Source: JAXLQL01 sp046331625 (GTDB lineage Bacteria > Acidobacteriota > Terriglobia > Bryobacterales > Bryobacteraceae). From it: a DNA stretch of 64,000 nucleotides. Both the position numbers and the translations under genes were made by a program. Below, one piece after another: positions 54,501-63,388 of the stretch; positions within the stretch are counted from its first letter, which is position 1, and each line of letters opens with the position of its first letter. The stretch spans positions 30,262 to 94,261 of the forward strand of contig JAXLQL010000028.1 in assembly GCA_046331625.1 (NCBI GenBank). Reading direction: 5' to 3'. The notes beneath the pieces are model-generated. The model was given only the letters and a program-made list of their open reading frames with translations. It did not search any database and had not been told where the DNA came from.

Positions 54501-55111
54501 CGCTCCTGATTCCGTATGATTCCAACAACCGGCGGCTGGACCGAGGCAGAAGCGACTATGACATCCGTCATCAGTTCCGGGCGGCGGTGATGTACGAGCT
54601 TCCGTTCGGCCACGGCAAGCGATGGGCGAAGAGCGGGATCCTGGCCTACACGATCGGAGGCTGGGCCACCAATACGATCATCGACTGGTCGAGCGGCTAT
54701 CCGTTCAGCGTGAGCTCCGGCATCAGCTCCATCTATCCGAACGTGACCTCGAATGCGGTCTTCTCGGGCGATCCTACTGCGGTGGGCTCGCTCGTCAAGG
54801 GCGGGTCGGCAGTGACATACCTCGCTGCAGACGACAAGGCGAAGTTCTCGAATCCGGCCGTGGGCGGATATGGTTCGGGGCGAAACATATTCACGGGTCC
54901 TGGTTTCTTCCAGACCGACTTCTCGTTGCACAAGTCGTTCCGGCTTGGCGAGCGGCTGCGGACGGAATTGCGCGGCGAGGCGTTCAACGTGTTCAACAAC
55001 GTGAACTACAGCCAGCCGAACGTGACGCTGACGAGCGGGGCCTTCGGGACGATTACGTCGACACGGGTTCCGCCGCGGGTGTTGCAGGTGGCGGCGCGGA
55101 TTCATTTCTAG
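51539..55111 (+). CDS. Giant TonB-dependent-receptor-like outer-membrane protein (Oar type)
   Basis: 1190 residues from ATG 51539, with AAGGGG six bases upstream. A signal peptide (about 1-20) is followed by a carboxypeptidase-regulatory-like domain (SGAVVPGAEVSVLHESTGLK, about 25-110). The plug-like region carries DLPLNGRNPLHLMALQPGVS and VDGVDVSDPVIPRGE, and the EYGRNSGAQVQVVTRSGTNQ segment follows. A beta-barrel fills the remainder, ending PRVLQVAARIHF. It keeps one CSCTDNS cysteine pair near residue 940. It is a single gene, with the repeat at 55.1-55.3 kb after it. Ligand unknown. Confidence 0.9.
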   Translation: MSRFLSCLFVTALLVPGQTITSRIRGVVSDPSGAVVPGAEVSVLHESTGLKRSVASSAAGQFALEAMPLGKYTLTVTMQGFKKFSSTGNELQVGEPLTLDVRLETGSITEQVTVSESSSQVQTAEASLGNVIDTKPIEDLPLNGRNPLHLMALQPGVSGHASQATSASGTVVFSVNGDRGRGIYTTLDGVDVSDPVIPRGELSQVLINPDSVSEYRVITSVPKAEYGRNSGAQVQVVTRSGTNQFHGAAFAYNRNTAFNANDWFNNRSGLGREVLIRNQYGASLGGPIKRDRLFFFFNWQGQRMSQSLSQTRTVLTPEARQGIFRYMVGAANSGSLVGPTGTPLAPACGTVTSNCYRTVNLVQADPLKRGLDKLMQSQIALTNLPNDFSGGDGFNTATFRFNAAASAPMDTYTGKVDYRINSNHQSFLRWNEGHSDLLGDYINTGLPRYPANPAGYPGRTRESDNRGFSGGLTSVLGNSKVNEFNLGYTKNSLLFLDPTHPKFEIVSNVQSDPFIFWGGTGRTPLNWQAVDNFSFTKNNHTFKTGANIRWYSIDQFRRATNFYPRLTFATTNAPVFLDSSVSTAGINSNDLARLNSLFNDLMGVVGTVQKVFYSDGRKFSSPDQELNFLQRAREYNFYFQDDWRVSKKLTLNLGLRYEFNGVPEDLSGMQVVNDRPLNSPSADVALVPAGPGTGRKWYGSDKNNFAPTAGFAWTPFGDKTVIRGGYRTAFNRLVNWALNVVEQNQPGTTRTQILRPNSSATAANPASVRASDAAVQTLVGQLATGVVGTEVQRVVAPDRSSSPLLFDPNLNTPFVHQWNISIQREVTRGTILELAYVGNKGTHMFRMLNANQAKVTPEFLASFNAAKAGGRSGPVGALLNTYGAAVPSSITTNLANNDVGGFITAVDTGTFNGVTGGRLVAAGLPQSYFRNPQFAIAGIGCSCTDNSYNALQISLNRRFAQGLMFVANYTWAKSIDDISDDTNGAGTTLLIPYDSNNRRLDRGRSDYDIRHQFRAAVMYELPFGHGKRWAKSGILAYTIGGWATNTIIDWSSGYPFSVSSGISSIYPNVTSNAVFSGDPTAVGSLVKGGSAVTYLAADDKAKFSNPAVGGYGSGRNIFTGPGFFQTDFSLHKSFRLGERLRTELRGEAFNVFNNVNYSQPNVTLTSGAFGTITSTRVPPRVLQVAARIHF

Positions 55112-55125
55112 CCGGCCGGACTGGG

Positions 55126-55295
55126 GGCGGTGCGGCTGACGCCTGCCCCACATCGCGGCGGAGCCGGAATCGCGGGCCCGTATTGTGTAGCTGGTTGTGA
55201 ACACGAGGTGCCCGTGTCCGGAGCGGGACTTCGGTCCCGCGGGAGCGGCCTGCAAATCTCTGTGGCCGGCGAAGAAGCTGAAGGATAGTAGTACA
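55126..55295. repeat. Composite intergenic repeat, degenerate copy
   Basis: The element contains GCCTGCCCCACATCGCGGCG, then GAGGTGCCCGTGTCCGGAGC, the core GCGGGACTTCGGTCCCGC at about 55222-55239, and CGGCCTGCAAATCTCTGTGG followed by CCGGCGAAGAAGCTGAAGGA. The last part is the inverse of the sequence at 16690-16735. It fills most of the gap between the receptor and the cytochrome gene. Confidence 0.75.
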
Positions 55296-55408
55296 GGCGG
55301 GCTGAAATCTTTGCGGCAGGCGGAACGCGGCAAGGAACCAAGGGCGCCGACCCGTGACGGTGTTAGCATGAAGGTCCGTCTGAATAGACGATTCACAGGC
55401 CATTTCCC

Positions 55409-56824
55409 ATGCTGCTCGCCGCCGCTGCCGTGTTTGTGGGAAGTCAGGCTTGCCGGCCGTGCCACACCCCAATCTTTGATGCCTACCAGCGCACACCGAT
55501 GGCGCGCTCCAGTGGCGCGGTAACCTCGGTCACTCCCGCGGAGTTTACCGCAGCGGGCAAGCGGTACCGCGTTTCGGGACGCACGCTGGAGTTCGAAGGC
55601 GGGACCCTGGCGTTGAAATACTTCATCGGGTCGAACTCAGCCGGGCGCTCGTTCCTGCACGAGTCCGAGGGCTATCTGTACGAGGCGCCGGTCACCTGGT
55701 ACGCGCAGAAGAACGCGTGGGACGCATCGCCGGGTTATCAGCACGACCAAGAGATCCGCTTGACGAGGGCAGTCGAGCCCACCTGTCTGCAATGCCATGC
55801 AAGCCGAGTCCGGCCGGTGCTCGGCACACAGAACCGGTATGGCGATCCTCCGTTTCTCGATAACGGCGTTTCGTGTGAGCGATGCCACGGTCCAGGAAGC
55901 GAGCACGTTCGCGAGCCCGCGAAATACGGCATGGTGAACCCTGTCAAGCTGCCCGCTGAACGGCGTGACGACATCTGCGGCCAGTGCCACTTGACTGGAG
56001 AAGCGCGAATCGACCGGCCGGGCCGGCGGTTCTCCGAATTTCGCGCCGGTGACTTGCTGTCCGGCTATGCCAACTACGTCGTCTGGAAGTTGGGCCGCCG
56101 CGATTTGAAAGTGACCAGTCACGTCGAAAAGCTGGCCGCCAGCGCCTGCAAGTCCTCCTCTGGCGACCGCATGTGGTGCGGGACATGCCATGAGCCGCAT
56201 GCGAACCAAGACAAGACCCAGGCAGCGTGTCTCGGCTGCCACTCCCAGGCACACCGCCAGACGGAGCGTTGCGCGACCTGTCACATGCCGCGCACTCTGG
56301 CGGTGGACGCAAATCATGGCGTGATGACGGACCACGGCATTCCCCGGGCGCCGCGGCGAACGCCGCCGCTCCGCAATGAGACTCTGGTGCCCTTCCCTGG
56401 CTCTATCGGCGATGATCGGGTGTTGGGCCTTGCGTATGCGGAACTGGGTGACCCGAGAGCGAAGGAACATCTCCTGCGCGCGGAGCCGAAAGATTGGCCG
56501 GTGCGGCTCCGGCTCGCGGCGCTCGAAACCGATGCAGCAAGGGCCGCGCAATTGTACGAGTCCGTGCTACGGGAGAATCCATCCGAGCCCGCGGCACTGG
56601 TGAATCTGGGAGCGTATCTGGCCGGACAAGGGCGCTCCGCGGAGGCGGCCCGTTTCTGGGAGCGGGCGCTGGTGGCGAACCCGGCGCTGGAAGAGGCGGT
56701 TCTGAACCTGTCGATGATTCAGCCCGCCGCCGAGGCGCGCGAAATCCTGCGTCTTTATCTCAAACTGAATCCGGTTTCGCGGAAGGCGCAGCGCCGGGCG
56801 GCGGCGTTGGCCCGAACGAAATGA
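55409..56824 (+). CDS. Seven-heme cytochrome c with C-terminal TPR domain
   Basis: 471 residues. A short hydrophobic export signal (LLAAAAVFVG) is followed at once by CRPCH. Seven CXXCH motifs are present: CRPCH, CLQCH, CERCH, CGQCH, CGTCH, CLGCH and CATCH. Additional histidines (HDQEIR, HVREP) could be distal ligands. The stretch SACKSSSGDRMWCGTCHEPH has a lone cysteine four residues from where relatives may carry another pair. From about residue 325 the protein changes to three or four TPR units (EPAALVNLGAYLAGQGRSAE, AARFWERALVANPALEEAVL). It is probably a periplasmic electron-transfer protein that docks partners through its TPRs. It starts the four-gene group. Confidence 0.85.
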   Translation: MLLAAAAVFVGSQACRPCHTPIFDAYQRTPMARSSGAVTSVTPAEFTAAGKRYRVSGRTLEFEGGTLALKYFIGSNSAGRSFLHESEGYLYEAPVTWYAQKNAWDASPGYQHDQEIRLTRAVEPTCLQCHASRVRPVLGTQNRYGDPPFLDNGVSCERCHGPGSEHVREPAKYGMVNPVKLPAERRDDICGQCHLTGEARIDRPGRRFSEFRAGDLLSGYANYVVWKLGRRDLKVTSHVEKLAASACKSSSGDRMWCGTCHEPHANQDKTQAACLGCHSQAHRQTERCATCHMPRTLAVDANHGVMTDHGIPRAPRRTPPLRNETLVPFPGSIGDDRVLGLAYAELGDPRAKEHLLRAEPKDWPVRLRLAALETDAARAAQLYESVLRENPSEPAALVNLGAYLAGQGRSAEAARFWERALVANPALEEAVLNLSMIQPAAEAREILRLYLKLNPVSRKAQRRAAALARTK

Positions 56825-56897
56825 CGCGAATAGATTCCAGAAGTTCAGCATCTTCTGATATGCTGTGGCAGACTGCTGCTCGCTGTAGGAGGTCATC

Positions 56898-59800
56898 TTG
56901 TTCAAACGTTTCTCCCTGTTCCTCGCTGTGGTTGCCGTCCTGCTCGCGCAAAGCGACCGCGGCGCCGTCACCGGCACGGTCTCCGATGCCACCGGCGCTC
57001 TCATTCCCGGCGCCAAGCTCGCTCTGACGAACGGGAGCACGGGCGCTCGCTTCGACACTGTCTCGACGGGTACCGGCAATTACACGCTGCTGTCGCTGCC
57101 CGCGGGGACCTACACGTTGAACGTGGCGCAACCCGGGTTCAGCCCGTACGAGCAGACCAAGATTCAGGTGCAGGTGGCGGTGACTACCCGTGTGGATGTG
57201 ATGCTGTCGGTGAGCACCGCTGCCGAATCGATCCAGGTGAGCGCCGAGTCTACGCAACTCAAGACCGAGAGCGCCGAGCAGTCGTCGACGATCACCGGCA
57301 AACAGATCGCCGAATTGCCGGTGAACTTCGGTATCGGCGCGGGCGCTATCCGCAACCCCCTGTCGTTCGTTCAGATGACGCCGGGCGCGACGTTCAACGG
57401 ATGGAACAACATCTCGATCAACGGCGGCGCGAACAACTTCAAGATCATGTTCGAGGGCCAGGAATCGGACAGCCAGCGCCAGAATCGCGTCTCCGACGAA
57501 CTGCAGCCATCGGTGGAGGCGATCGAGCAGTTCACGCTACAAACCTCGAATTTCTCGGCGGAGTTCGGCCGCATCGGCAACGGCGGTCTCTACAATTTCA
57601 CGTCCAAGAGCGGCACGAATCAAATCCATGGCAGTGCCTACGCCTATGTCGAAAACACGTTCCTCAACGCGGGAATTCCGTTCACGGACGACGGCTCGGG
57701 CCGTCACATCAAGGTGGTGAAGCATCTGGCGGACTATGGCGGATCCGCCGGCGGTCCAGTCTGGATTCCCAAGGTCTACAACGGGCGCAACAAGACCTTC
57801 TTCTTTTTCAATCTCGAGCGCTACCGCGACCGGGAAAGCCTCTACGCCGGCACTTCCACCGTACCCAACTCCGCGTACTTGTCCGGCAACCTGAGCAACA
57901 ACCTCGCCGTGACCAATTTCCGTAATCTCGGCACGGACTTCGCGGGACGGCCCATCATCCAGAACGCGGTCTACGATCCCTCCACGCAGGTGGTGGATTC
58001 GGCCGGCCGCCGAGTCCTGGCTGTGTTTCCCGGCAATATCATCCCTGCCAGCCGGATCGACCCGACTTCGCGCAAGATCCTGGAGTACTTCCCGAAGCCC
58101 AACCTGAACGGCGACGCGATCGTCAACAACTTCACGCAGTCGGGCGCGTTCTACAAGATTCAGCAGATCCCGTCTGTGAAGGTGGACCATAGCCTGAACG
58201 ACCGGATCAAGCTTTCTGGATACTTCGGCGGGCAGAGCACCGACAAGTCCAATGGCGTAGATGGATTGCCCGACCTGCTTTCGCGCGTGCGGATCCAGAA
58301 CATTCGCAGCAATACGACACGCCTCAACTACGACCACACCATTACGCCGACGCTTTTGCTGCATCTGGGCGGCGGCTTCATCTGGTACAAGAATCCCGAC
58401 ACTGTGCCGCCAGTGAGCTATGAATTCGATTTGACGAAGCTGGGGATCAACGGCTCGCCGGGCACTGGTTTTCCCCGCATCAATGCCGTGGGCGACAGCG
58501 TGCTGGGCGGCATGGCTTTGCCGTTCGGAACCGGCAACCGGTCTTTGAACTACGACCAGAAAACCACTGCCGTGGCCAGCATGAGCTGGATCCACGGCAA
58601 CCACACCACCAAGTACGGAGCGGACTGGAAGCTGGAAGTTACCGCGCTGCCGAACGATTTCAATCTGACTCCTACGTTCAACTTCAGCGCGGCACAGACC
58701 GCGCAGCCGCTTTACGGGCAGGGCCTGCCGGCGGGAACGGGAACGGGGTCGGCTTGGGCCAGTTTCCTGCTGGGGTTGTACGACAACGCTTCCGCCGGGA
58801 ACACTTCGGCGCCCGAGTATCGCCGCAAGTCTCTTGCTCTTTACGTTCAAGATACGTGGAAAGTTACTCGCAAGCTCACACTCGACTACGGCCTGCGGTG
58901 GGACGGCCAGGAGCCGCTGCGGGAGTTGTGGAATCGCCAGTCCACGTTCAGCCCGACAACTCCGAATCCGAATGCGGGCGGGCGGCCAGGAGCAGTGCTG
59001 TATGCCGGCCCTGGGGCAGGGCGCTGCAATTGTAGCTTTGCGGAGTACTATAAGTTCGGCTTTGCGCCGCGCCTGGGCGCTGCGTATCAACTGAACCAAA
59101 AGACCGTGCTGCGGGCGGGCTGGGGCTTGGTCTATGGTCCGCTGTCACCCACTGCGGTGGCGCCGTCTACCGCCAGCATGGGCTTCAACGTGGTGAACAT
59201 CGTTTCGCCCGGCAATGGCGTGGCTGGCGGCACGATTTCGCAGCGGCTGAACCTGGATCCGAACCTTCTTTACGGGGCCGCCTACGATCCTGGCCTTTTC
59301 GTGGTTCCCGGCTCGGCCGTGCAGGGAGCGCCGGCACTGGTGGACCGCAACGGAGGAAGGCCCTCCCGCGTGAATCAGTGGAATCTATCGGTGCAACGCG
59401 AACTGCGGGCGGACATCGTGGTGGAGGCCGCTTACGTAGGCAACCGGACAGTGTGGCAGAACGCAGGCGGTGGCGGCAATTACCAATACTCCGTGGGAAA
59501 CCTGGTGAACTATAACGCCGTGGACCCGGCCACGCTGGCGCGGGTTGGACTGGGGGACCTCACCAATGCCAATACCCGGGCACTGCTGAACTCCTCCATC
59601 ACTTCGGCCGGCGCGGTGGCGGCCGGATTCCGCAAGCCGTATTCCGGTTTCCCCGACTCGGGCACAGTGCTGCAGAGCCTGCGGCCTTTCCCGCAATACT
59701 CCGGCATCGGGCAGTTGTGGGCCCCTCTCGGCGCCTCCTGGTATGACTCGCTGCAGGCGAAAGTAACGAAGCGGCTCTCCCACGGGCTCACGGCGACCTT

Positions 59801-60521
59801 TGCTTACAGTTTCTCCAAGACGCTCGACAACGCCACGAACTCGGGCAGTATCTACGATCGAAAGAGCATGAAGGGACTGTCGCCCAACTATCTGCCTCAT
59901 ATCGCAAGCTTGAGCTTCAACTACACGGTGCCTGCCTACGGTTTCGTGCGGCAGAATGCGGCGGCGCGGGGCTTGCTCAGCGGCTGGAAGCTGGGCATGA
60001 TCAACACCTGGCAAAGTGGCACGCTGCTGGCCACACCGGGTTCCACCAACCAGATTGGTGGCTTTCTGGCCACGGGATACACCCGCCAGGCGCGCGTGCC
60101 AGGCGCTCCGCTCTACTTGAAGAGCCCGAATTGCGGGTGCATCGATCCGACGCAGGAAACGATTCTCAATCCGGCGGCGTGGCAGGACCAGGCTCCGGGT
60201 GTGCCGGGCAGCAACATCACCTACTTCAACGATTTCCGCGGGCAACGCCGGCCGATCATTTCCGGCGGGCTGGGCAAGGAGTTTCGCCTGAAGGAACGCG
60301 CGAGCTTCAGCATCCGGGCCGAGTTCTTCAACTTGTTCAACCAGAACCTGTCGATCGCCGACCCGGTGACGGGCGCTCCGGCCACTCCGCCCACTCGTTC
60401 CGGCGGCGTGCTGACCGGCGGCTTCGGCTATCTGAACTACCGCGGCATCGCCTCAAACAGCGTCAATTCGTCTCTGCCCACGCCGCGCACCGGCCAACTG
60501 GTGGCGAGGATTGATTTCTAA
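56898..60521 (+). CDS. Giant TonB-dependent-receptor-like outer-membrane protein (Oar type)
   Basis: 1207 residues from the TTG at 56898, supported by TAGGAGG five bases upstream. It has a signal peptide (about 1-17), a carboxypeptidase-regulatory-like domain (about 20-105, TGALIPGAKLALTNGSTGAR), and plug-like segments IAELPVNFGIGAGAIRNPLS and EFGRIGNGGLYNFTSKSGTN. A barrel follows and ends TGQLVARIDF. Two NCGCIDP- and RCNCSFAEY-type cysteine sites occur in loops. It is 73 bases after the heptaheme gene, and its stop overlaps the start of the FG-GAP gene. A TATGCT box upstream might give it an additional promoter. Confidence 0.9.
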   Translation: MFKRFSLFLAVVAVLLAQSDRGAVTGTVSDATGALIPGAKLALTNGSTGARFDTVSTGTGNYTLLSLPAGTYTLNVAQPGFSPYEQTKIQVQVAVTTRVDVMLSVSTAAESIQVSAESTQLKTESAEQSSTITGKQIAELPVNFGIGAGAIRNPLSFVQMTPGATFNGWNNISINGGANNFKIMFEGQESDSQRQNRVSDELQPSVEAIEQFTLQTSNFSAEFGRIGNGGLYNFTSKSGTNQIHGSAYAYVENTFLNAGIPFTDDGSGRHIKVVKHLADYGGSAGGPVWIPKVYNGRNKTFFFFNLERYRDRESLYAGTSTVPNSAYLSGNLSNNLAVTNFRNLGTDFAGRPIIQNAVYDPSTQVVDSAGRRVLAVFPGNIIPASRIDPTSRKILEYFPKPNLNGDAIVNNFTQSGAFYKIQQIPSVKVDHSLNDRIKLSGYFGGQSTDKSNGVDGLPDLLSRVRIQNIRSNTTRLNYDHTITPTLLLHLGGGFIWYKNPDTVPPVSYEFDLTKLGINGSPGTGFPRINAVGDSVLGGMALPFGTGNRSLNYDQKTTAVASMSWIHGNHTTKYGADWKLEVTALPNDFNLTPTFNFSAAQTAQPLYGQGLPAGTGTGSAWASFLLGLYDNASAGNTSAPEYRRKSLALYVQDTWKVTRKLTLDYGLRWDGQEPLRELWNRQSTFSPTTPNPNAGGRPGAVLYAGPGAGRCNCSFAEYYKFGFAPRLGAAYQLNQKTVLRAGWGLVYGPLSPTAVAPSTASMGFNVVNIVSPGNGVAGGTISQRLNLDPNLLYGAAYDPGLFVVPGSAVQGAPALVDRNGGRPSRVNQWNLSVQRELRADIVVEAAYVGNRTVWQNAGGGGNYQYSVGNLVNYNAVDPATLARVGLGDLTNANTRALLNSSITSAGAVAAGFRKPYSGFPDSGTVLQSLRPFPQYSGIGQLWAPLGASWYDSLQAKVTKRLSHGLTATFAYSFSKTLDNATNSGSIYDRKSMKGLSPNYLPHIASLSFNYTVPAYGFVRQNAAARGLLSGWKLGMINTWQSGTLLATPGSTNQIGGFLATGYTRQARVPGAPLYLKSPNCGCIDPTQETILNPAAWQDQAPGVPGSNITYFNDFRGQRRPIISGGLGKEFRLKERASFSIRAEFFNLFNQNLSIADPVTGAPATPPTRSGGVLTGGFGYLNYRGIASNSVNSSLPTPRTGQLVARIDF

Positions 60522-62154
60522 GTGGCGGCTCATAGCCGTCACCATGGCGGCTGCCAGCATTGGGGCCGCCATCCGCTTCGAAGATGCCGCGGCCAAATCC
60601 GGTCTGCGCTTTGAGCTCCGAAACGGGGCCAAAGGCGGCTTTCATCAGATCGAACTGACCCTGGGCGGAGTAGCCGCGTTGGACTACGACAACGATGGCT
60701 GCTTCGACATCTTTTTCACCAACGGCGCTACGATTCCAGGCCTCAGCAAAACCGGACCCGAGTACTCCAACCGCTTGTTTCGCAACAATTGCGACCTGAC
60801 GTTCACGGATGTCACGGCCGCGGCGGGCCTGGCCGGCCAAGGCTACTCGATGGCTGTGGCCGCGGCCGACATGGACAACGACGGCTTCACCGATCTGTTT
60901 GTCGCCGGGGTGAAAGGAAATCAGCTTTATCGCAACCTGGGTAACGGCCGGTTTGCCGATGTCACGCGCCAGGCAGGCCTGGCTTCCGCCGAGCCGCGCT
61001 GGGCGGTCTCGGCGGGATGGTTCGACTACGACAACGATGGCCGGCTCGACCTGTTCGTCTCCAATTACGTTGTCTGGGACGCCGCCACCGAACCTCGCTG
61101 CGGTACGCCGGAGCGGCAGTATTATTGCCATCCGAACGCCTATCGCGGGTTGCCCAATCAACTGTTTCACAACAATGGCGACGGCAGCTTCACGGATGTT
61201 TCCGAACGTTCGGGCATCGCGCGTTACACAGGCAAGGGCATGGGCGTCTCGTTTGCCGACTACGACGGCGACGGCGACGCCGATATTTTTGTGGCCAACG
61301 ATTCTGTGCGCGGTCTACTCTTCCGAAACGACGGCCACGGAAAATTTGACGAGGTGGCGATCGAAGCCGGTGTGGCACTGCGCGAAGACGGGTACGCCAT
61401 CGCGGGCATGGGATCCGATTTTCGAGATCTGGATAACGATGGGCGCCCGGATCTGCTGGTTTCGGGGATTCTGAACGATTCTTTTCTCCTGTTTCGCAAC
61501 CTCGGGCCGAAGGATGGCTTCGAGGACTACGCCCATCGCACGGGGCTCCTGATGGCTACCCGGCAACTCACCGGCTGGAGCCTGGGCATGTATGATTTCG
61601 ATAACGACGGCTGGAAAGACATGTTCTTTGCCTCGGGCCACCTGATGCAACTCGACCGCTATCTGGGCCGCCTGTCGGCACTGCCGAATCGCGTGTTTCG
61701 CAATGTCGCCGGCCGGACCCTGCAGGACGTTTCGGCGGATGCCGGGCCTGATCTGCAACTGGCGGCGTCTCATCGCGGCGCGGCCTTTGCCGACTTCGAC
61801 AACGACGGGCGCGTGGATGTGGTGGTGACGGCCGTTGACGCGCCGGCCAAGCTGTTCCGGAACGTGACGCCCCTACGGGGACATTGGCTCGCCGTGAAAC
61901 TGCGCGGTGCGAAGGCCAACAGGCAAGGACTGGGCGCAGTGGTCCGATTGAGGCTTCCGGACGGCCGAACGCTGCACAATCAGGCGACCACGGCAGTGGG
62001 ATACGCGAGCGCCAGCGAGCCGCTGGTCCGGTTCGGGCTGGGCGCAGCGGCGGAGGCTACTCTGGAAATCGATTGGCCGGGCGGACGCACACAGGTGCGG
62101 CGGGGAATCCAGGCCGACCGGGTTGTCGAGATCTCCGAAGAGGCCACGCCCTGA
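60511..62154 (+). CDS. CRTAC1-like FG-GAP/VCBS protein with ASPIC/UnbV C-terminus
   Basis: 547 residues from the TTG at 60511, which overlaps the receptor stop; an ATG at 60544 is an alternative. The N-terminus is an export signal. Seven calcium-loop FG-GAP blades are recognisable by DxDxDG or DxDNDG cores: DYDNDGCFDIFF, DMDNDGFTDLFV, DYDNDGRLDLFV, DYDGDGDADIFV, DLDNDGRPDLLV, DFDNDGWKDMFF and DFDNDGRVDVVV. The ASPIC/UnbV domain closes the protein (HWLAVKLRGAKANRQGLGAV, IDWPGGRTQVRRGIQ). Such proteins are secreted propellers often found beside TPR and receptor genes in Acidobacteria. Their ligand is not established. Confidence 0.88.
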   Translation: MISKWRLIAVTMAAASIGAAIRFEDAAAKSGLRFELRNGAKGGFHQIELTLGGVAALDYDNDGCFDIFFTNGATIPGLSKTGPEYSNRLFRNNCDLTFTDVTAAAGLAGQGYSMAVAAADMDNDGFTDLFVAGVKGNQLYRNLGNGRFADVTRQAGLASAEPRWAVSAGWFDYDNDGRLDLFVSNYVVWDAATEPRCGTPERQYYCHPNAYRGLPNQLFHNNGDGSFTDVSERSGIARYTGKGMGVSFADYDGDGDADIFVANDSVRGLLFRNDGHGKFDEVAIEAGVALREDGYAIAGMGSDFRDLDNDGRPDLLVSGILNDSFLLFRNLGPKDGFEDYAHRTGLLMATRQLTGWSLGMYDFDNDGWKDMFFASGHLMQLDRYLGRLSALPNRVFRNVAGRTLQDVSADAGPDLQLAASHRGAAFADFDNDGRVDVVVTAVDAPAKLFRNVTPLRGHWLAVKLRGAKANRQGLGAVVRLRLPDGRTLHNQATTAVGYASASEPLVRFGLGAAAEATLEIDWPGGRTQVRRGIQADRVVEISEEATP

Positions 62155-62960
62155 TGGCCACGTTCCGGGTGGGAATCGTGGTACTGGCTGCCTCGCTGCT
62201 GTTGCACGGCGAATCCGCGGGCCGCGCCAGCTACGAGCGGGCAAACAGTCTTTTCGTCGCCAAGAAATTCCCTGAGGCGGCGGCTGCGCTGGACGAAGCT
62301 CTGGCCAAAGACCCGGATCTGGTGCCTGCGCTAACCCTGCGAGCGAAACTGGCGATGGCGGCGCGCCGCTACGACGTGGTCCGCAAGAGCCTGGAACATG
62401 CGCTGGCCGTGGATCCGAAGTCCTCTTACGCGCAGTTTCTCTACGGCATGGAAGCGTACCTCAACAATGAGATGACCGAGGCCCTCGTCCGCTTTCGCCG
62501 CGCGCGCGAGTTGGCCCCATCGGATCCACGGCCGGCATTGTACCTGGGCCTCACCACCGAGAGCGTGGGCCGGCCCGCGGAGGCAATGACGCTCTACGAG
62601 AAAGCGGTCCGTTTGGCGCGCCACGCAGGCCAACTCGATGGGGAGACTCTGCTGCCTGGGGCAAGGCTCCTTCTGCTTCTGGGCCGTCTCGATGAATCCG
62701 AGACATGGCTGCGTGACGCCGTCCGCCTGTCGCCCCGGCTGCGCGACGCCCGATTTGAATTCGCGCGCCTGCTGCTCAAGAAAGGCAACGCAGCCGAGGC
62801 GGCGGAAAACGGCGAAGCCGCGTTGGCTGCGCCGGAGGGGACCATCGACGACAACGCGATCCACTATCTGCTGGTGCGCGCCTGGAAAGCCGCCGGGCAG
62901 CCGGATCGCGCCGCGGCGCATGCCGCCGTGATGCGCGCCCGGGAAGCAACGCCTCCGTGA
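62154..62960 (+). CDS. Secreted TPR protein
   Basis: 268 residues. The ATG overlaps the preceding stop (TGATG). An export signal (about 1-24) precedes about six TPR units (ANSLFVAKKFPEAAAALDEA, ALVRFRRARELAPSDPRPAL, GARLLLLLGRLDESETWLRD and others). It is probably a periplasmic scaffold working with the FG-GAP protein, the receptor and the heptaheme cytochrome, which also carries TPRs. The 3' end abuts the mosaic fragment region. Confidence 0.82.
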   Translation: MATFRVGIVVLAASLLLHGESAGRASYERANSLFVAKKFPEAAAALDEALAKDPDLVPALTLRAKLAMAARRYDVVRKSLEHALAVDPKSSYAQFLYGMEAYLNNEMTEALVRFRRARELAPSDPRPALYLGLTTESVGRPAEAMTLYEKAVRLARHAGQLDGETLLPGARLLLLLGRLDESETWLRDAVRLSPRLRDARFEFARLLLKKGNAAEAAENGEAALAAPEGTIDDNAIHYLLVRAWKAAGQPDRAAAHAAVMRAREATPP

Positions 62961-63151
62961 TAGCCCACACCACGGACCGGATCACACCCTTGCCCGAGCC
63001 CGTAGACAGCAACCTCGCCGTGGCCGCGCCGGTGGAGGAACTGGTGAAGCAGGGTCAACTGGAGCAGGCGCTTGCCGCGTTTCAAAGGGACATAGTCATC
63101 CCCCGAAAAACTTGCAGCGCCCAAACTACGGGGGACCGGTCGCATCCATAG
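62957..63151 (+). pseudogene. Truncated 5' fragment of a TPR-like gene
   Basis: A GTG-started frame overlaps the preceding stop and reads VEELVKQGQLEQALAAFQRD, like the start of a TPR repeat. It loses sense after about residue 50 and stops at 63151. It looks like the beginning of the next operon gene cut short by a rearrangement or misassembly. Confidence 0.35.
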
Positions 63152-63276
63152 CCGTGCATCCGCGCCAGGTGAGGGCTCTGGCGGGCCTGTCGGTTCGACG
63201 TCAAGCGGATGAAGCCGGTGAAGATGCGACTGCTCGATAGCGAAGCGAATGGCGGGCGCTTGCTACAGCCGCTTCA

Positions 63277-63388
63277 GATATGCCACCAGCGCTGCCCGTT
63301 CCTCGGGCCGGATTTGCCGGTCAAACGCCACGCCATTCGTAGAGGCAACTGTTGGAAAGGTTCCCGGTGGTTGCTGGACTTCCGAGCA
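63277..63388 (-). pseudogene. C-terminal fragment of a secreted cytochrome-type protein
   Basis: On the minus strand the frame ending at about 63277 reads EVQQPPGTFPTVASTNGVAF and then RQIRPEERAALVAYLKRL before a stop. This resembles the final helix of small c-type cytochromes. It is fused upstream (about 63385) to a histidine kinase fragment in a different frame. Confidence 0.35.

Noticed and set aside
52943..55465. An 840-residue open frame on the minus strand antisense to a giant receptor gene
   Set aside because: It mirrors the receptor's coding strand, is rich in Arg/Ala/His without domain motifs, and the receptor frame has clear signal, plug and barrel features. High G+C opens long antisense frames.
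57537..59099. A 520-residue minus-strand open frame antisense to the third receptor
   Set aside because: Same reason: no motifs, biased Arg/Val composition, and the plus-strand protein is clearly real.
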